Of a stretch of DNA of 64,000 bases, positions 15,913 to 24,351 are shown piece by piece. The position numbers were made by a program, and so were the translations under genes. The DNA lies in NCBI RefSeq assembly GCF_030812885.1, contig NZ_JAUSTO010000003.1, forward strand, positions 192,365-256,364, given 5' to 3'. Numbering within the stretch: position 1 is the stretch's first letter; every line of letters begins with the position of its first letter. The stretch is from Moryella indoligenes (lineage in GTDB: Bacteria > Bacillota > Clostridia > Lachnospirales > Lachnospiraceae). Under the pieces are notes generated by a model that worked only from the letters and a program-made list of their open reading frames with translations, searched no databases and had not been told where the DNA came from.

Positions 15913-17091
15913 ATGGCTGAGGTCAGCTTGCGCCACATCGAAAAAATATATCCGAACACCGAGAAGAAGCATGGCGCGAAGAAGAGCAATCTGAAGATCA
16001 CGGAGGAAGGCGTCCTCGCCGTAGAGGATTTCAATCTGGAGATCCGTGACAGGGAATTTATCGTTCTGGTCGGCCCCTCGGGCTGCGGCAAGTCGACGAC
16101 GCTTCGCATGGTCGCGGGACTTGAGGATATCACCCACGGTGAGCTGCTCATCGATGGAAAGCGCATGAATGAGACGGAGCCAAAGGACAGAGATATCGCG
16201 ATGGTCTTCCAGAGCTATGCTCTGTATCCGCACATGACAGTTCGCGGCAATATGGAGTTCCCGCTGAAGCTCCGCAAAATGGATCAGGCGGAAATAGACC
16301 GCCGGGTCAATCAGGCGGCGGAGATACTCGGCATCACAGAGTATCTGGACCGAAAGCCCAAGGCCCTCTCCGGCGGACAGCGTCAGCGCGTCGCCATCGG
16401 AAGAGCGATCGTCCGGGAGCCGAAGGTGCTGCTCATGGATGAGCCGCTCTCAAACCTCGACGCAAAGCTCAGAAACCAGATGCGCGCAGAGATCATAAAG
16501 CTCCGGCAGCGCATTAACACGACTTTTATCTATGTGACCCACGACCAGACGGAGGCGATGACACTCGGCGACCGCATCGTCATCATGAAGGACGGAGTCA
16601 TCCAGCAGATCGGTACGCCGCAGGAGGTCTTTGAACATCCCGCCAATCTCTTTGTGGCGGGCTTCATCGGCGTCCCGCAGATGAATTTCTATGATGCGGA
16701 GCTCCTGCTGGAAGAGGACGGACACTATGTCGTCCAGATGGGACAGTTCCGCGTGATCCCCTCCGATGAAAAGCAGGAAAAGCTGAAAAACAATCAGGTA
16801 GAGCCGCAGACCATCACCCTCGGCGTGCGTCCGGAACATATCGCGCTCCTCGGCGACGGAGAGAACACGCTTCCGGGCACAGTCGATGTGAGTGAGATGA
16901 TGGGCAGCGCTGTGCATCTGCACGTAAATGCCTGCGGCAGGGACAGCATCATCATCGCACAGACCATGAGCTTTGAGGGCAAGGCTCCGATCAACATGAC
17001 GATCGGAAGTCCGATCTCCTTCACCTTCGGAGGAAATGTTGTGCACATCTTCCGAAAGGAGGACGGGCGGAATCTTGAGAGCGCCCTGTAA
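15913..17091 (+). CDS. msmX: Sugar ABC transporter ATP-binding protein (MsmX/UgpC type)
   Basis: A 392-residue ATPase with Walker A GPSGCGKSTT, signature LSGGQRQRVAIGRA, Walker B VLLMDEPLSNLD and the switch His in YVTHDQ. A C-terminal regulatory TOBE-type domain follows (LGVRPEHIALLGDG). It would energise the two permeases. It is about 20 residues longer than usual because of an insert near residues 17-38 (NTEKKHGAKKSNLKITEEG). MsmX-type ATPases often serve several sugar transporters. Confidence 0.92.
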   Translation: MAEVSLRHIEKIYPNTEKKHGAKKSNLKITEEGVLAVEDFNLEIRDREFIVLVGPSGCGKSTTLRMVAGLEDITHGELLIDGKRMNETEPKDRDIAMVFQSYALYPHMTVRGNMEFPLKLRKMDQAEIDRRVNQAAEILGITEYLDRKPKALSGGQRQRVAIGRAIVREPKVLLMDEPLSNLDAKLRNQMRAEIIKLRQRINTTFIYVTHDQTEAMTLGDRIVIMKDGVIQQIGTPQEVFEHPANLFVAGFIGVPQMNFYDAELLLEEDGHYVVQMGQFRVIPSDEKQEKLKNNQVEPQTITLGVRPEHIALLGDGENTLPGTVDVSEMMGSAVHLHVNACGRDSIIIAQTMSFEGKAPINMTIGSPISFTFGGNVVHIFRKEDGRNLESAL

Positions 17092-17128
17092 ATACAGCCC
17101 GCTCCGCTCTGCGCTTCCCTCTGAACAT

Positions 17129-17168
17129 CAGCCGTGGCCTCCTCCGGGAAGCCACGGCTGCTTTGTGC
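17129..17168 (+). terminator. Terminator of the maltodextrin operon
   Basis: CAGCCGTGGC and GCCACGGCTG form a perfect 10-bp stem with a 12-base loop, followed by CTTTGTG. The T-run is short, but the position after the last operon gene fits. Confidence 0.6.
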
Positions 17169-17177
17169 TAAGATACA

Positions 17178-17206
17178 TTGCAAAGCGTGTCCTGGAATGG
17201 TAAACT
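17178..17206 (+). promoter_or_regulatory. Candidate promoter of the CoA-transferase gene
   Basis: TTGCAA (17178-17183) and TAAACT (17201-17206) are 17 bases apart and lie 69 bases upstream of the ATG, after the previous operon's terminator. Confidence 0.45.
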
Positions 17207-17275
17207 GGTACTGCGTTGTTTTCGAAACGCCTCATTTTTTCGTACAAAATGACAAAATATCACGCGGAGGTAGGT

Positions 17276-18622
17276 ATGAATATTCAGGAAGAATATGCTT
17301 CAAAGCTGGTCAGCGCAGATACTGCTGCCGCTGTTGTAAAATCCGGTGACTGGGTCGACTACGGCTGGTGCGTCGGAACACCGGTCACAGTCGATCAGGC
17401 CATCGCAAAACGACTCCCGGAGCTTGAAGACGTGAAGTTCCGCGGAGGCGTGCTCTTAAAGCGTCCGGCTGTCTTTGATGTGGAAAATGCACCCGAGCAC
17501 ATGTGCTGGAACTCCTGGCACATGACCGGTATCGAGAGAAAGGCCATTGCAGAGGGCTTCGGCTACTTCTCTCCCATGCGCTATGCGGAGCTGCCCCGCT
17601 TCTACCGCGACCCGAACATGCCAAAGCCGGATGTCGCAGTGATTCAGGTCACGCCCATGGACGGGCACGGCTACTTCAACTTCGGCCCGCAGGCCTCTCA
17701 CCTCGCAGCAATGTGCGCCTCCGCAAAGAAGGTCATCGTCGAGGTCAATAAAAACCAGCCGAACTGCCACGGCGGTTTTGAGCACTGCATTCATATCTCC
17801 GAGGTTGATATGATCGTCGAGAGCGGCAATGAGCCCATCCCGCAGCTTCCGGCAGGCGGCCCTGCCTCTGAAATTGACAAGACTGTCGCAAAACTCATCG
17901 TCGAGGAGATCCCGAACGGCGCCTGCCTCCAGCTCGGCATCGGCGGTATGCCGAACGCAGTCGGCTCCATGATCGCAGAGTCCGATCTGAAGGATCTCGG
18001 CGTGCACACGGAGATGTACGTGGACGGATTTGTGGATCTCTATAACGCCGGAAAGATCAACTGCTCCAAAAAGAATCTGGACCGCGGCCGTGAGGTCTAT
18101 GCCTTCGCCGCAGGTACACAGAAGCTCTACGACCACCTGAACAACAATCCTGCCTGTATGAGCGCACCGGTTAACTACACCAACGATCCCTACGTCGTCG
18201 CACAGATCGACAATTTCATTTCGATCAACAACGCGGTCGATGTGGATCTCTTCGGACAGGTCAACGCGGAGTCCGCAGGCATCAAGCAGATCAGCGGAAC
18301 CGGCGGACAGCTGGACTTCGTGATGGGCGCTTACCTCTCCAATGGCGGCAAGAGCTTCATCTGCATGTCCTCCTCCTTCCAGCCGAAGGGCAAGCCCATG
18401 CAGTCCCGCATTCGTCCGACCCTTACCCCCGGCTCCATTGCATCCGACCCGCGCACGGCGGTTCACTACCTCGTCACGGAGTATGGCATGGTGAACCTGA
18501 AGGGTCTGAATACCTGGCAGAGAGCAGAGGCCATCATCTCAATCGCACATCCGGATTTCCGCGATGAGCTGATCGCAGAAGCGGAAAAGATGGGCATCTG
18601 GAGAAAGAGCAACCGGAGATAA
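17276..18622 (+). CDS. but: Butyryl-CoA:acetate CoA-transferase
   Basis: A 448-residue CoA-transferase that swaps CoA from butyryl-CoA to acetate, releasing butyrate and acetyl-CoA, the terminal step in most gut and oral butyrate producers. Family features include CVGTPVTVDQAIAKR, QVTPMDGHGYFNFG, the glycine-rich LQLGIGGMPNAVGS and FGQVNAESAGIKQISGTGGQLDF, whose Glu is expected to form the CoA thioester. The ATG at 17276 follows CGGAGGTAGGT. The length equals that of characterised Roseburia-type enzymes. It is monocistronic, about 10 kb from the thl-etfA operon that supplies its substrate. 4-hydroxybutyrate CoA-transferase is the nearest alternative; the pathway context favours butyrate. Confidence 0.9.
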   Translation: MNIQEEYASKLVSADTAAAVVKSGDWVDYGWCVGTPVTVDQAIAKRLPELEDVKFRGGVLLKRPAVFDVENAPEHMCWNSWHMTGIERKAIAEGFGYFSPMRYAELPRFYRDPNMPKPDVAVIQVTPMDGHGYFNFGPQASHLAAMCASAKKVIVEVNKNQPNCHGGFEHCIHISEVDMIVESGNEPIPQLPAGGPASEIDKTVAKLIVEEIPNGACLQLGIGGMPNAVGSMIAESDLKDLGVHTEMYVDGFVDLYNAGKINCSKKNLDRGREVYAFAAGTQKLYDHLNNNPACMSAPVNYTNDPYVVAQIDNFISINNAVDVDLFGQVNAESAGIKQISGTGGQLDFVMGAYLSNGGKSFICMSSSFQPKGKPMQSRIRPTLTPGSIASDPRTAVHYLVTEYGMVNLKGLNTWQRAEAIISIAHPDFRDELIAEAEKMGIWRKSNRR

Positions 18623-18652
18623 AGCCTGAAAACATTTTTTTAAATATTGCCT

Positions 18653-18698
18653 AAAAAATCCCCTGGCCGATATGATTGACACATCGGTCAGGGGATTT
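18653..18698. terminator. Bidirectional terminator between but and the suf operon
   Basis: AATCCCCTGGCCGAT and ATCGGTCAGGGGATT pair over 15 positions with one G-U. On the minus strand the stem is followed by six T residues, which would end the suf transcript. On the plus strand the tail is TTTCT, which would serve but. Confidence 0.8.
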
Positions 18699-18731
18699 CT
18701 GCACTCAGCATAACACAGTGCAGCCAATCAG

Positions 18732-18965
18732 TCATTTCTGCAGCTCGCGAAGCTCCTGAAGCAGCTCGATATCCTCCGCGATGACACGCATATTTGTGGT
18801 CACGGGCGCGGCCCCCGGCTTTGTGACAGTAATCTCCAGTATGCTCCCCTCCGGCAGTCCCGGAGCAATCACTGCGCGGAGATAGGAAACCACCTTTGGA
18901 TGATTCTTCTGAAATTTTCTTCCGAGACCTGCAAGCTTCATCAGCGCGAGCGGATTCATCGCCAT
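18732..18965 (-). CDS. Small protein of unknown function at the end of the suf operon
   Basis: A 77-residue basic protein that I do not recognise. It has an N-terminal amphipathic stretch (LALMKLAGLGRKFQKNHPK), a central beta-rich part (GSILEITVTKPGAAPVTTNMRV) and an acidic C terminus (EDIELLQELRELQK). It begins three bases after the sufU stop, with GAAGGAA as ribosome site, so it is the sixth gene of the suf transcript. It has no Cys, so it is not a scaffold itself. A role in Fe-S assembly is inferred only from position. Confidence 0.7.
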   Translation of the reverse strand: MAMNPLALMKLAGLGRKFQKNHPKVVSYLRAVIAPGLPEGSILEITVTKPGAAPVTTNMRVIAEDIELLQELRELQK

Positions 18966-18967
18966 CG

Positions 18968-19420
18968 TTATTCCTTCTCCGTTGTCACCGCGTCAGAGGC
19001 ACCGTTCAGCATCTCCTCCATGGTGTGCCAGCCGAGCACCGCACACTTCACGCGGGCAGGCATATGCGAGATATCCTGAAGCACTCCGGCCTCCTCAAGC
19101 TCCTCCAGCTCCTCTTCCGTGATTCTGCCCTTAATCATACGAAGGAATATCTCTGAGAGGCGCCTCGCCTCAACCTCCGGCTTTCCGATGATCAGATCCA
19201 GCATCATATCTGCCGAGGCCTGTGAGACCGCGCATCCATCCCCGGTGAATCCCCCATCCTCTATGATGCCGTCCTTCACGCGCAGCTTCAGGATGATGTC
19301 GTCTCCGCAGCTTGGATTTACACCCTCCAGCACCAGATTCGCATCCGGAATATCGCGCTTGTTGCCCGGGTGAAGATTATGATCCGTCAGAATTTCATTA
19401 TAAAAAATTTTATTTGCCAT
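18968..19420 (-). CDS. sufU: Fe-S assembly sulfurtransferase SufU
   Basis: A 150-residue SufU/IscU-like protein that accepts sulfur from the cysteine desulfurase SufS and passes it to the SufBCD scaffold. The zinc and sulfur-relay ligands Cys38 (NPSCGDD), Cys63 (GDGCAVSQAS) and Cys126 (VKCAVLGW) are present, together with Asp40. The 19-residue SufU-specific insert is seen between Cys63 and Cys126 (PEVEARRLSEIF). It lies 12 bases downstream of sufS. Confidence 0.93.
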   Translation of the reverse strand: MANKIFYNEILTDHNLHPGNKRDIPDANLVLEGVNPSCGDDIILKLRVKDGIIEDGGFTGDGCAVSQASADMMLDLIIGKPEVEARRLSEIFLRMIKGRITEEELEELEEAGVLQDISHMPARVKCAVLGWHTMEEMLNGASDAVTTEKE

Positions 19421-19432
19421 ATTTGTCCCCGC

Positions 19433-20674
19433 TTAGTCCTCATAACCCATCTCCGCTCTCACGCGGGACAGACTGTCCGCAAGCTTCTGAATCTCCGCCT
19501 CCGTGTTATAGAAGGCAATGCTCGCCCGGGTGGTGGAGGGTGTCTTCATAAACTGCATGAGCGGCTGTGCGCAGTGGTGTCCCGCGCGGATATTCACTCC
19601 GTCCGCATCCAGAATCGCCGCGATATCGTGCGGATGCACCCCGTCGATCGTGAAAGTAAAGATCCCGTGATGCTCCCCGGCCTGCTTCGGCCCGAGTATA
19701 CGAAGATGCGGTATCGCGCTGAGCTTCTTCATCGCCACATGGCTTAAGTACTCCTCCCGCTCCAGTATGGTATCCCAGCCGAGCTCCCTGTAATACTCAA
19801 TCGCCGCACCAAGCCCCGCCGCGCCGGAGGCATTGACCGTACCCGCCTCAAACTTATGCGGAAGAGGCGCCCAGGTCGCCTTCTCACGGCTCACATACTC
19901 TATCATCTCGCCGCCAAAGAGGAAGGGCGGCATCTTCTGAAGCAGCTCTCTTCTGCCGTAGAGCACGCCGATCCCCATGGGTCCCAGCATCTTGTGCCCG
20001 GAGAAGGCGAGGAAATCCACGCCGAGCTCACGCACATCCACCGGAATATGTGGCACACTCTGCGCGCCGTCCGCCACAAAAAACGCCCCCTGCCTGTGGG
20101 AGAGCTCCGCAAAACGGCGGATATCATTTTTCACCCCCAGCACATTGGAGATCTGCGTCATGGAGACGAGCTTTGTCCGCTCTGTCAGCGCAGCGAGAAA
20201 GCGCTCCTCGCTGATATATCCCTCCGCGTCCGGCTCCAGAAACTTAAGGACCGCGCCGCAGCGCCGCGCCGCCTGCTGCCAGGGAATCAGATTGGAGTGA
20301 TGCTCCATGATCGTGATGAGGATCTCGTCCCCCTCTTTGAGAAACGCCTCGCTCCCCGCATAGGCGACGAGGTTCAGGCTCTCAGAGGCATTCCGCGTGA
20401 AGATGATCTCCTCTGTGCTCTCCGCATTGATAAACTCCCGCACGAGCTCACGCGCGTTCTCATAATCATCTGTCGCGCGGACACTCAGCGCGTACAGCCC
20501 ACGGAGCGGATTTGCATTGTCCTCCTCATAGTAATGCCGCATGCAGTCCAGAACGCGCACCGGCTTCTGTGTCGTTGCGGAATTATCCAGATAGGCGATC
20601 TCCGGATGACCGCTGATCAGAGGGAAATCCTTTCGTATCCGCTCGTCCTGTGCTCTTCTCTCTTCCTGTGTCAT
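19433..20674 (-). CDS. sufS: Cysteine desulfurase SufS
   Basis: A 413-residue PLP enzyme that mobilises sulfur from L-cysteine. Lys228 in FSGHKMLGP binds PLP, Cys368 in RAGHHCAQPLM forms the persulfide, and MEHHSNLIPWQ is conserved. The ATG overlaps the sufD stop (ATGA), so translation is coupled. Length and motifs are standard for group II desulfurases. Confidence 0.96.
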   Translation of the reverse strand: MTQEERRAQDERIRKDFPLISGHPEIAYLDNSATTQKPVRVLDCMRHYYEEDNANPLRGLYALSVRATDDYENARELVREFINAESTEEIIFTRNASESLNLVAYAGSEAFLKEGDEILITIMEHHSNLIPWQQAARRCGAVLKFLEPDAEGYISEERFLAALTERTKLVSMTQISNVLGVKNDIRRFAELSHRQGAFFVADGAQSVPHIPVDVRELGVDFLAFSGHKMLGPMGIGVLYGRRELLQKMPPFLFGGEMIEYVSREKATWAPLPHKFEAGTVNASGAAGLGAAIEYYRELGWDTILEREEYLSHVAMKKLSAIPHLRILGPKQAGEHHGIFTFTIDGVHPHDIAAILDADGVNIRAGHHCAQPLMQFMKTPSTTRASIAFYNTEAEIQKLADSLSRVRAEMGYED

Positions 20675-21801
20675 AGCTCTTCCTCTCCGCTCTCAAGGAG
20701 CGCACAGCGCGTCTTCACATCCGGAATCTTTCGCATGATGGCATCCAGACGCGCCTTCGCCATCATCTCATAGATCTCGTCCCGCCTCATGCCGCGGGAT
20801 TCCATGTAGAATAGCAGCTCCTCGTCCAGCCTTCCTATGGTCGCCCCGTGGTTCCCGACTACATCCTCCTCCGCACAGAGTATGATGGGAATGCTGCGAT
20901 TCGAGACCGTCTCGTCCATGAGAAGCACATCCTCTGTCTCCTCTCCGACCGCGCCGGCGCAACCGTGCTTAAAATCAATGGTATCCCGGAAGACCTTCGA
21001 GGCGCGGTCCCGCATGACCCCCTTCGCGCTGATCTCACAGTTTGTCTTTCTTCCGGTATGAATCACCTCGTAATTCATGTCGTAGTGCGAATCGCCGACT
21101 GCAATGTAGCCGATATCCGCCGCGAGATGACTCCTGTCTCCCGCAAGCGCCGCACTGAGCCCCTGATAGACATGCCTTCCGGAGAGAATCAGGTGTATCA
21201 CCTTCAGCTCCGCGCGCTCCGCCGCCTCCGCGCCGACATCATTCAGAAAACTGTAGCCATCGCCGAGCTGCACCACCTGCACCAGCGTGAGCCGCGCCCC
21301 CTCCGCAAGCCTGATTCTTGTCTGCACGCCCGCGAGCCCCTTCGCAGAGAGCTCTGAGCGGTAATCCATGACCACCGTGAGCGCGCTGTTCCTCCCGAGA
21401 GAGAGATTCACCGCGGAGAATTTCCCCGCTGCCGCCGGTGCGCCCTCCTTCTTCTTTCCGTCCGGGCGCATGTCGATCTTCCCGGAGGGATCGTACTCCT
21501 CCTCTGCATCCGGCAGAGAAAAGTTAAGGCGCAGCGCATCCCGCTCCGGGACGCGCATCTCATCCGGCACCGAACAGCTCAGCACAGGGATTCCCGCCGC
21601 AGAGAGAGCCGCTCCGAACTCCGCTCCGCTCCCGGTTCGCATCGCGGGAAATGCCGCCGTCCCACTGGTCTTCTCCACCCGCACGCCCTCCGGAAGTTCG
21701 ATCGCCGGAGAGAGCTTCTGCAGGGCCGGAAGCTTTTTCAGCTCCGCCCCGTTCATTTTAAGCCAGCCGAAGGTCGGCGTGGCCAGCGTATTGATTTTCA
21801 C
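20671..21801 (-). CDS. sufD: Fe-S assembly scaffold subunit SufD
   Basis: A 376-residue SufD subunit of the SufBC2D scaffold. The GTG at 21801 is preferred over an earlier in-frame GTG at 21825 because AAGGAGGAAGCT directly precedes it. The C-terminal half carries the SufB/SufD beta-helix (VIHTGRKTNCEISAKGVMRDRASKVF; DETVSNRSIPIILCAEEDVVGNHGATIG). SufD usually shows the His seen here in VGNHGATIG. It starts 10 bases after sufB. Confidence 0.92.
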   Translation of the reverse strand: MKINTLATPTFGWLKMNGAELKKLPALQKLSPAIELPEGVRVEKTSGTAAFPAMRTGSGAEFGAALSAAGIPVLSCSVPDEMRVPERDALRLNFSLPDAEEEYDPSGKIDMRPDGKKKEGAPAAAGKFSAVNLSLGRNSALTVVMDYRSELSAKGLAGVQTRIRLAEGARLTLVQVVQLGDGYSFLNDVGAEAAERAELKVIHLILSGRHVYQGLSAALAGDRSHLAADIGYIAVGDSHYDMNYEVIHTGRKTNCEISAKGVMRDRASKVFRDTIDFKHGCAGAVGEETEDVLLMDETVSNRSIPIILCAEEDVVGNHGATIGRLDEELLFYMESRGMRRDEIYEMMAKARLDAIMRKIPDVKTRCALLESGEEEL

Positions 21802-21811
21802 AGCTTCCTCC

Positions 21812-23221
21812 TTATCCGATCGCACCCTTCATCTCAAGACGTATCAGGTTGTTCATCTCCACCGCGTACTCAAGCGGCAGCTCCTTGCCGACATTATCCG
21901 CGAAGCCGCTGACAATCAGCGCACGCGCATCCTCCTCGGAGACGCCGCGGCTCATCAGATAGAAGACCGCGTCGTCCGAGATCCTGCCGATCTTCGCCTC
22001 GTGGCCCACATCCGCCTTATTGGTTCTCACATCCATCGCCGGAATGGTGTCCGAGCGGGACTCACCGTCCAGCATGAGCGACTGACATGAGGTCGAGGAC
22101 TTGGAATTCTCCGCCTTTGGTCCGATCACAACAGAGCTTCGGAAGGTGCTGATGCCGCCGCTCTTTGAAATGGAGCGGGTGTTCACATAGGAGCTCGTAT
22201 CCGGCGCATTGTGCACCACCTTGCAGCCGGTATCGAGATTCTGACCGCGGCCCGCAAAGGTCACACCGGTGAATTCGCTGCGCGCACCCTTCCCGTTCAG
22301 CACGCTCATCGGATAGAGATAGGAGACGTGTGAGCCAAAGGAACCGGAGATCCACTCCACCTTTCCGCCCTCCTCAACCTTCGCGCGCTTGGTATTTAAG
22401 TTGTACATATTCTTCGACCAGTTCTCGATGGTCGAGTAGCGTATGGTCGCATTCTTCCCGACAAAGAGCTCCACACAGCCCGCATGAAGATTTGCCACAT
22501 TGTACTTCGGTGCGGAACATCCCTCGATGAAGTGAAGGTAGGCTCCCTCGTCCACGATGATCAGCGTGTGCTCAAACTGCCCGGCGCCCGGCGCATTCAG
22601 ACGGAAATAGGACTGAAGCGGAATCTCCACGGAGACGCCCGCCGGGACATAGACGAAGGAACCGCCGGACCAGACCGCGCCATGCAGCGCCGCGAACTTA
22701 TGGTCCGTCGGCGGAACCAGCTTCATGAAGTGATCCTCTATCATCTGTGCGTAGGGGCCGTGCATGGCGCTCTCGAGATCTGTATAGATCACGCCCTGTT
22801 CCGCGACCTCCTTCTTCACATTGTGATAGACGAGCTCGGAATCATACTGCGCGCCGACACCGGCCAGAGACTCTCTCTCCGCCTTCGGAATACCGAGCTT
22901 CTCAAAGGTGTCCTTGATTTCCTCCGGAACTTCAGACCACTCCGCATTCATCTTTGTGTTCGGGCGCACGTAGGTCACAATATTTTTCATGTCGAGGCCC
23001 TCAATCGACGGGCCCCAGTCCGGCATCTCCCTCTCGTTGAATATCCTCAGGGACTTCATACGGAAATCATGCATCCACTCCGGATCATTCTTTCCGCGGG
23101 AGATCTCCTCGACAATCTCCTCCGACAGCCCCTCCTTGATGCGATAGGCATCCTTATCCTCATTTCTGAAGTCGTATAGAGAGCGGTCAATGTCGGCAAC
23201 ATAGGTTTTTTCTTCTGCCAT
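21812..23221 (-). CDS. sufB: Fe-S assembly scaffold subunit SufB
   Basis: A 469-residue SufB, the subunit on which the cluster is built. Conserved blocks include PPTDHKFAALHGAVWSGG, the core LHFIEGCSAPKYNVANLHAG with a conserved Cys, and MDVRTNKADVGHEAKIGRI. The ATG at 23221 is preferred to the GTG at 23230, which overlaps the sufC stop, because GGGAG is well spaced only for the ATG. Confidence 0.95.
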   Translation of the reverse strand: MAEEKTYVADIDRSLYDFRNEDKDAYRIKEGLSEEIVEEISRGKNDPEWMHDFRMKSLRIFNEREMPDWGPSIEGLDMKNIVTYVRPNTKMNAEWSEVPEEIKDTFEKLGIPKAERESLAGVGAQYDSELVYHNVKKEVAEQGVIYTDLESAMHGPYAQMIEDHFMKLVPPTDHKFAALHGAVWSGGSFVYVPAGVSVEIPLQSYFRLNAPGAGQFEHTLIIVDEGAYLHFIEGCSAPKYNVANLHAGCVELFVGKNATIRYSTIENWSKNMYNLNTKRAKVEEGGKVEWISGSFGSHVSYLYPMSVLNGKGARSEFTGVTFAGRGQNLDTGCKVVHNAPDTSSYVNTRSISKSGGISTFRSSVVIGPKAENSKSSTSCQSLMLDGESRSDTIPAMDVRTNKADVGHEAKIGRISDDAVFYLMSRGVSEEDARALIVSGFADNVGKELPLEYAVEMNNLIRLEMKGAIG

Positions 23222-23226
23222 CTTCT

Positions 23227-23976
23227 TCACTCCCTGGACTCAAAGCGCGCGAAGCCGTCGCGGTTGATCTCCTCAACCAGGCTGCCGTCTCCGTCGGTGA
23301 CGATGGTTCCATTGACCAGCACATGGGTGTGATCCACATGCAGGGAGGAGAGGATACCGGTGCTGTGCGTGATGATGATAAGCGCCGAATCCTTGTCCTT
23401 CTGATACTCCTCGACGCCGCGGGACACAGTCCGCACCGCGTCGACATCCAGACCGGAATCCGTCTCATCCAGTATGGCGAGAGAGGGCTTCAGCATGAGC
23501 AGCTGCAAAATCTCCGCCTTCTTCTTCTCGCCGCCGGAGAACCCCACATTCAGGTCGCGGTCAGCATAGCTCGGATCCATCTGCAGAACCTCCAGCGCCT
23601 TGGCGATCTCCTTCCGGAAGTCCCAGAGGCGGATACGCTTCCCGGTGCGCTGCTCCAGCGCATTGCGGATAAAGTTTGCGAGGCTGATGCCCGGTACCTC
23701 CAGCGGATTCTGGAAGGACATGAAGATGCCCGCCTTCGCGCGCTCGTTGACCGGCATTGCGAGAAGGTCTTTCCCGTCAAAGCTGATCTCTCCACCCGTC
23801 ACCTCATAGTGCGGATTTCCCATCAGTGTGTTGCCGAGGGTGGACTTGCCCGCGCCGTTCGGGCCCATCAGCACATGGGTCTCTCCGCGCTTTACATTTA
23901 AATTAAGACAGCGAAGAATCTCCTTCTCCTCGACACGGACAGAGAGATTTCGAATGTCCAGTAGTTCCTTACTCAT
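23227..23976 (-). CDS. sufC: Fe-S assembly ATPase SufC
   Basis: A 249-residue ABC-type ATPase that drives SufBCD. Walker A is GPNGAGKSTL, the signature NVGFSGGEKKKAEI, Walker B PSLAILDETDSGLD, and the switch His is in IIITHS. I placed the start at MSKELLDIRNL (23976) behind AGGAGGAAAGCT. It is the first gene of the operon sufC-sufB-sufD-sufS-sufU-77-residue gene. Confidence 0.96.
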   Translation of the reverse strand: MSKELLDIRNLSVRVEEKEILRCLNLNVKRGETHVLMGPNGAGKSTLGNTLMGNPHYEVTGGEISFDGKDLLAMPVNERAKAGIFMSFQNPLEVPGISLANFIRNALEQRTGKRIRLWDFRKEIAKALEVLQMDPSYADRDLNVGFSGGEKKKAEILQLLMLKPSLAILDETDSGLDVDAVRTVSRGVEEYQKDKDSALIIITHSTGILSSLHVDHTHVLVNGTIVTDGDGSLVEEINRDGFARFESRE

Positions 23977-24041
23977 AGCTTTCCTCCTGGCGGTCACGCC
24001 GTTTTCCGGCGCATCCCTTATAATGATCTTTGCTTCAAAGC

Positions 24042-24070
24042 ATTATATCGCGGCGGTTTTCCGTATGCAA
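24042..24070 (-). promoter_or_regulatory. Promoter of the suf operon
   Basis: On the minus strand TTGCAT (24070-24065) and a consensus TATAAT (24047-24042) are 17 bases apart, 66 bases upstream of sufC. No IscR- or SufR-type palindrome was recognised. Confidence 0.7.
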
Positions 24071-24351
24071 GAACAATTCCTACTAAAACACTGTGAATTC
24101 TGTTTTTCTTTCCATACAAGGCTGTGCAGCCCTCTCTCAGCCTCATGGCTCTGAACGATTTCTTTACGCTGCCTTCCTCTGCGGGCGATACGCCTCCTCG
24201 GATGATTTTCGCATGCAGGAAACGCAAAGGAAGGGTTCATATGAGAGAAAAAGCTGCATCCTGTGGTACAATAAGACTGTCTGTGAAGGCGGACATGGGA
24301 AAAGCCGCACACAGCGCAATGCACGGCTGAAGCCGCAGCAAGGAGACTACC

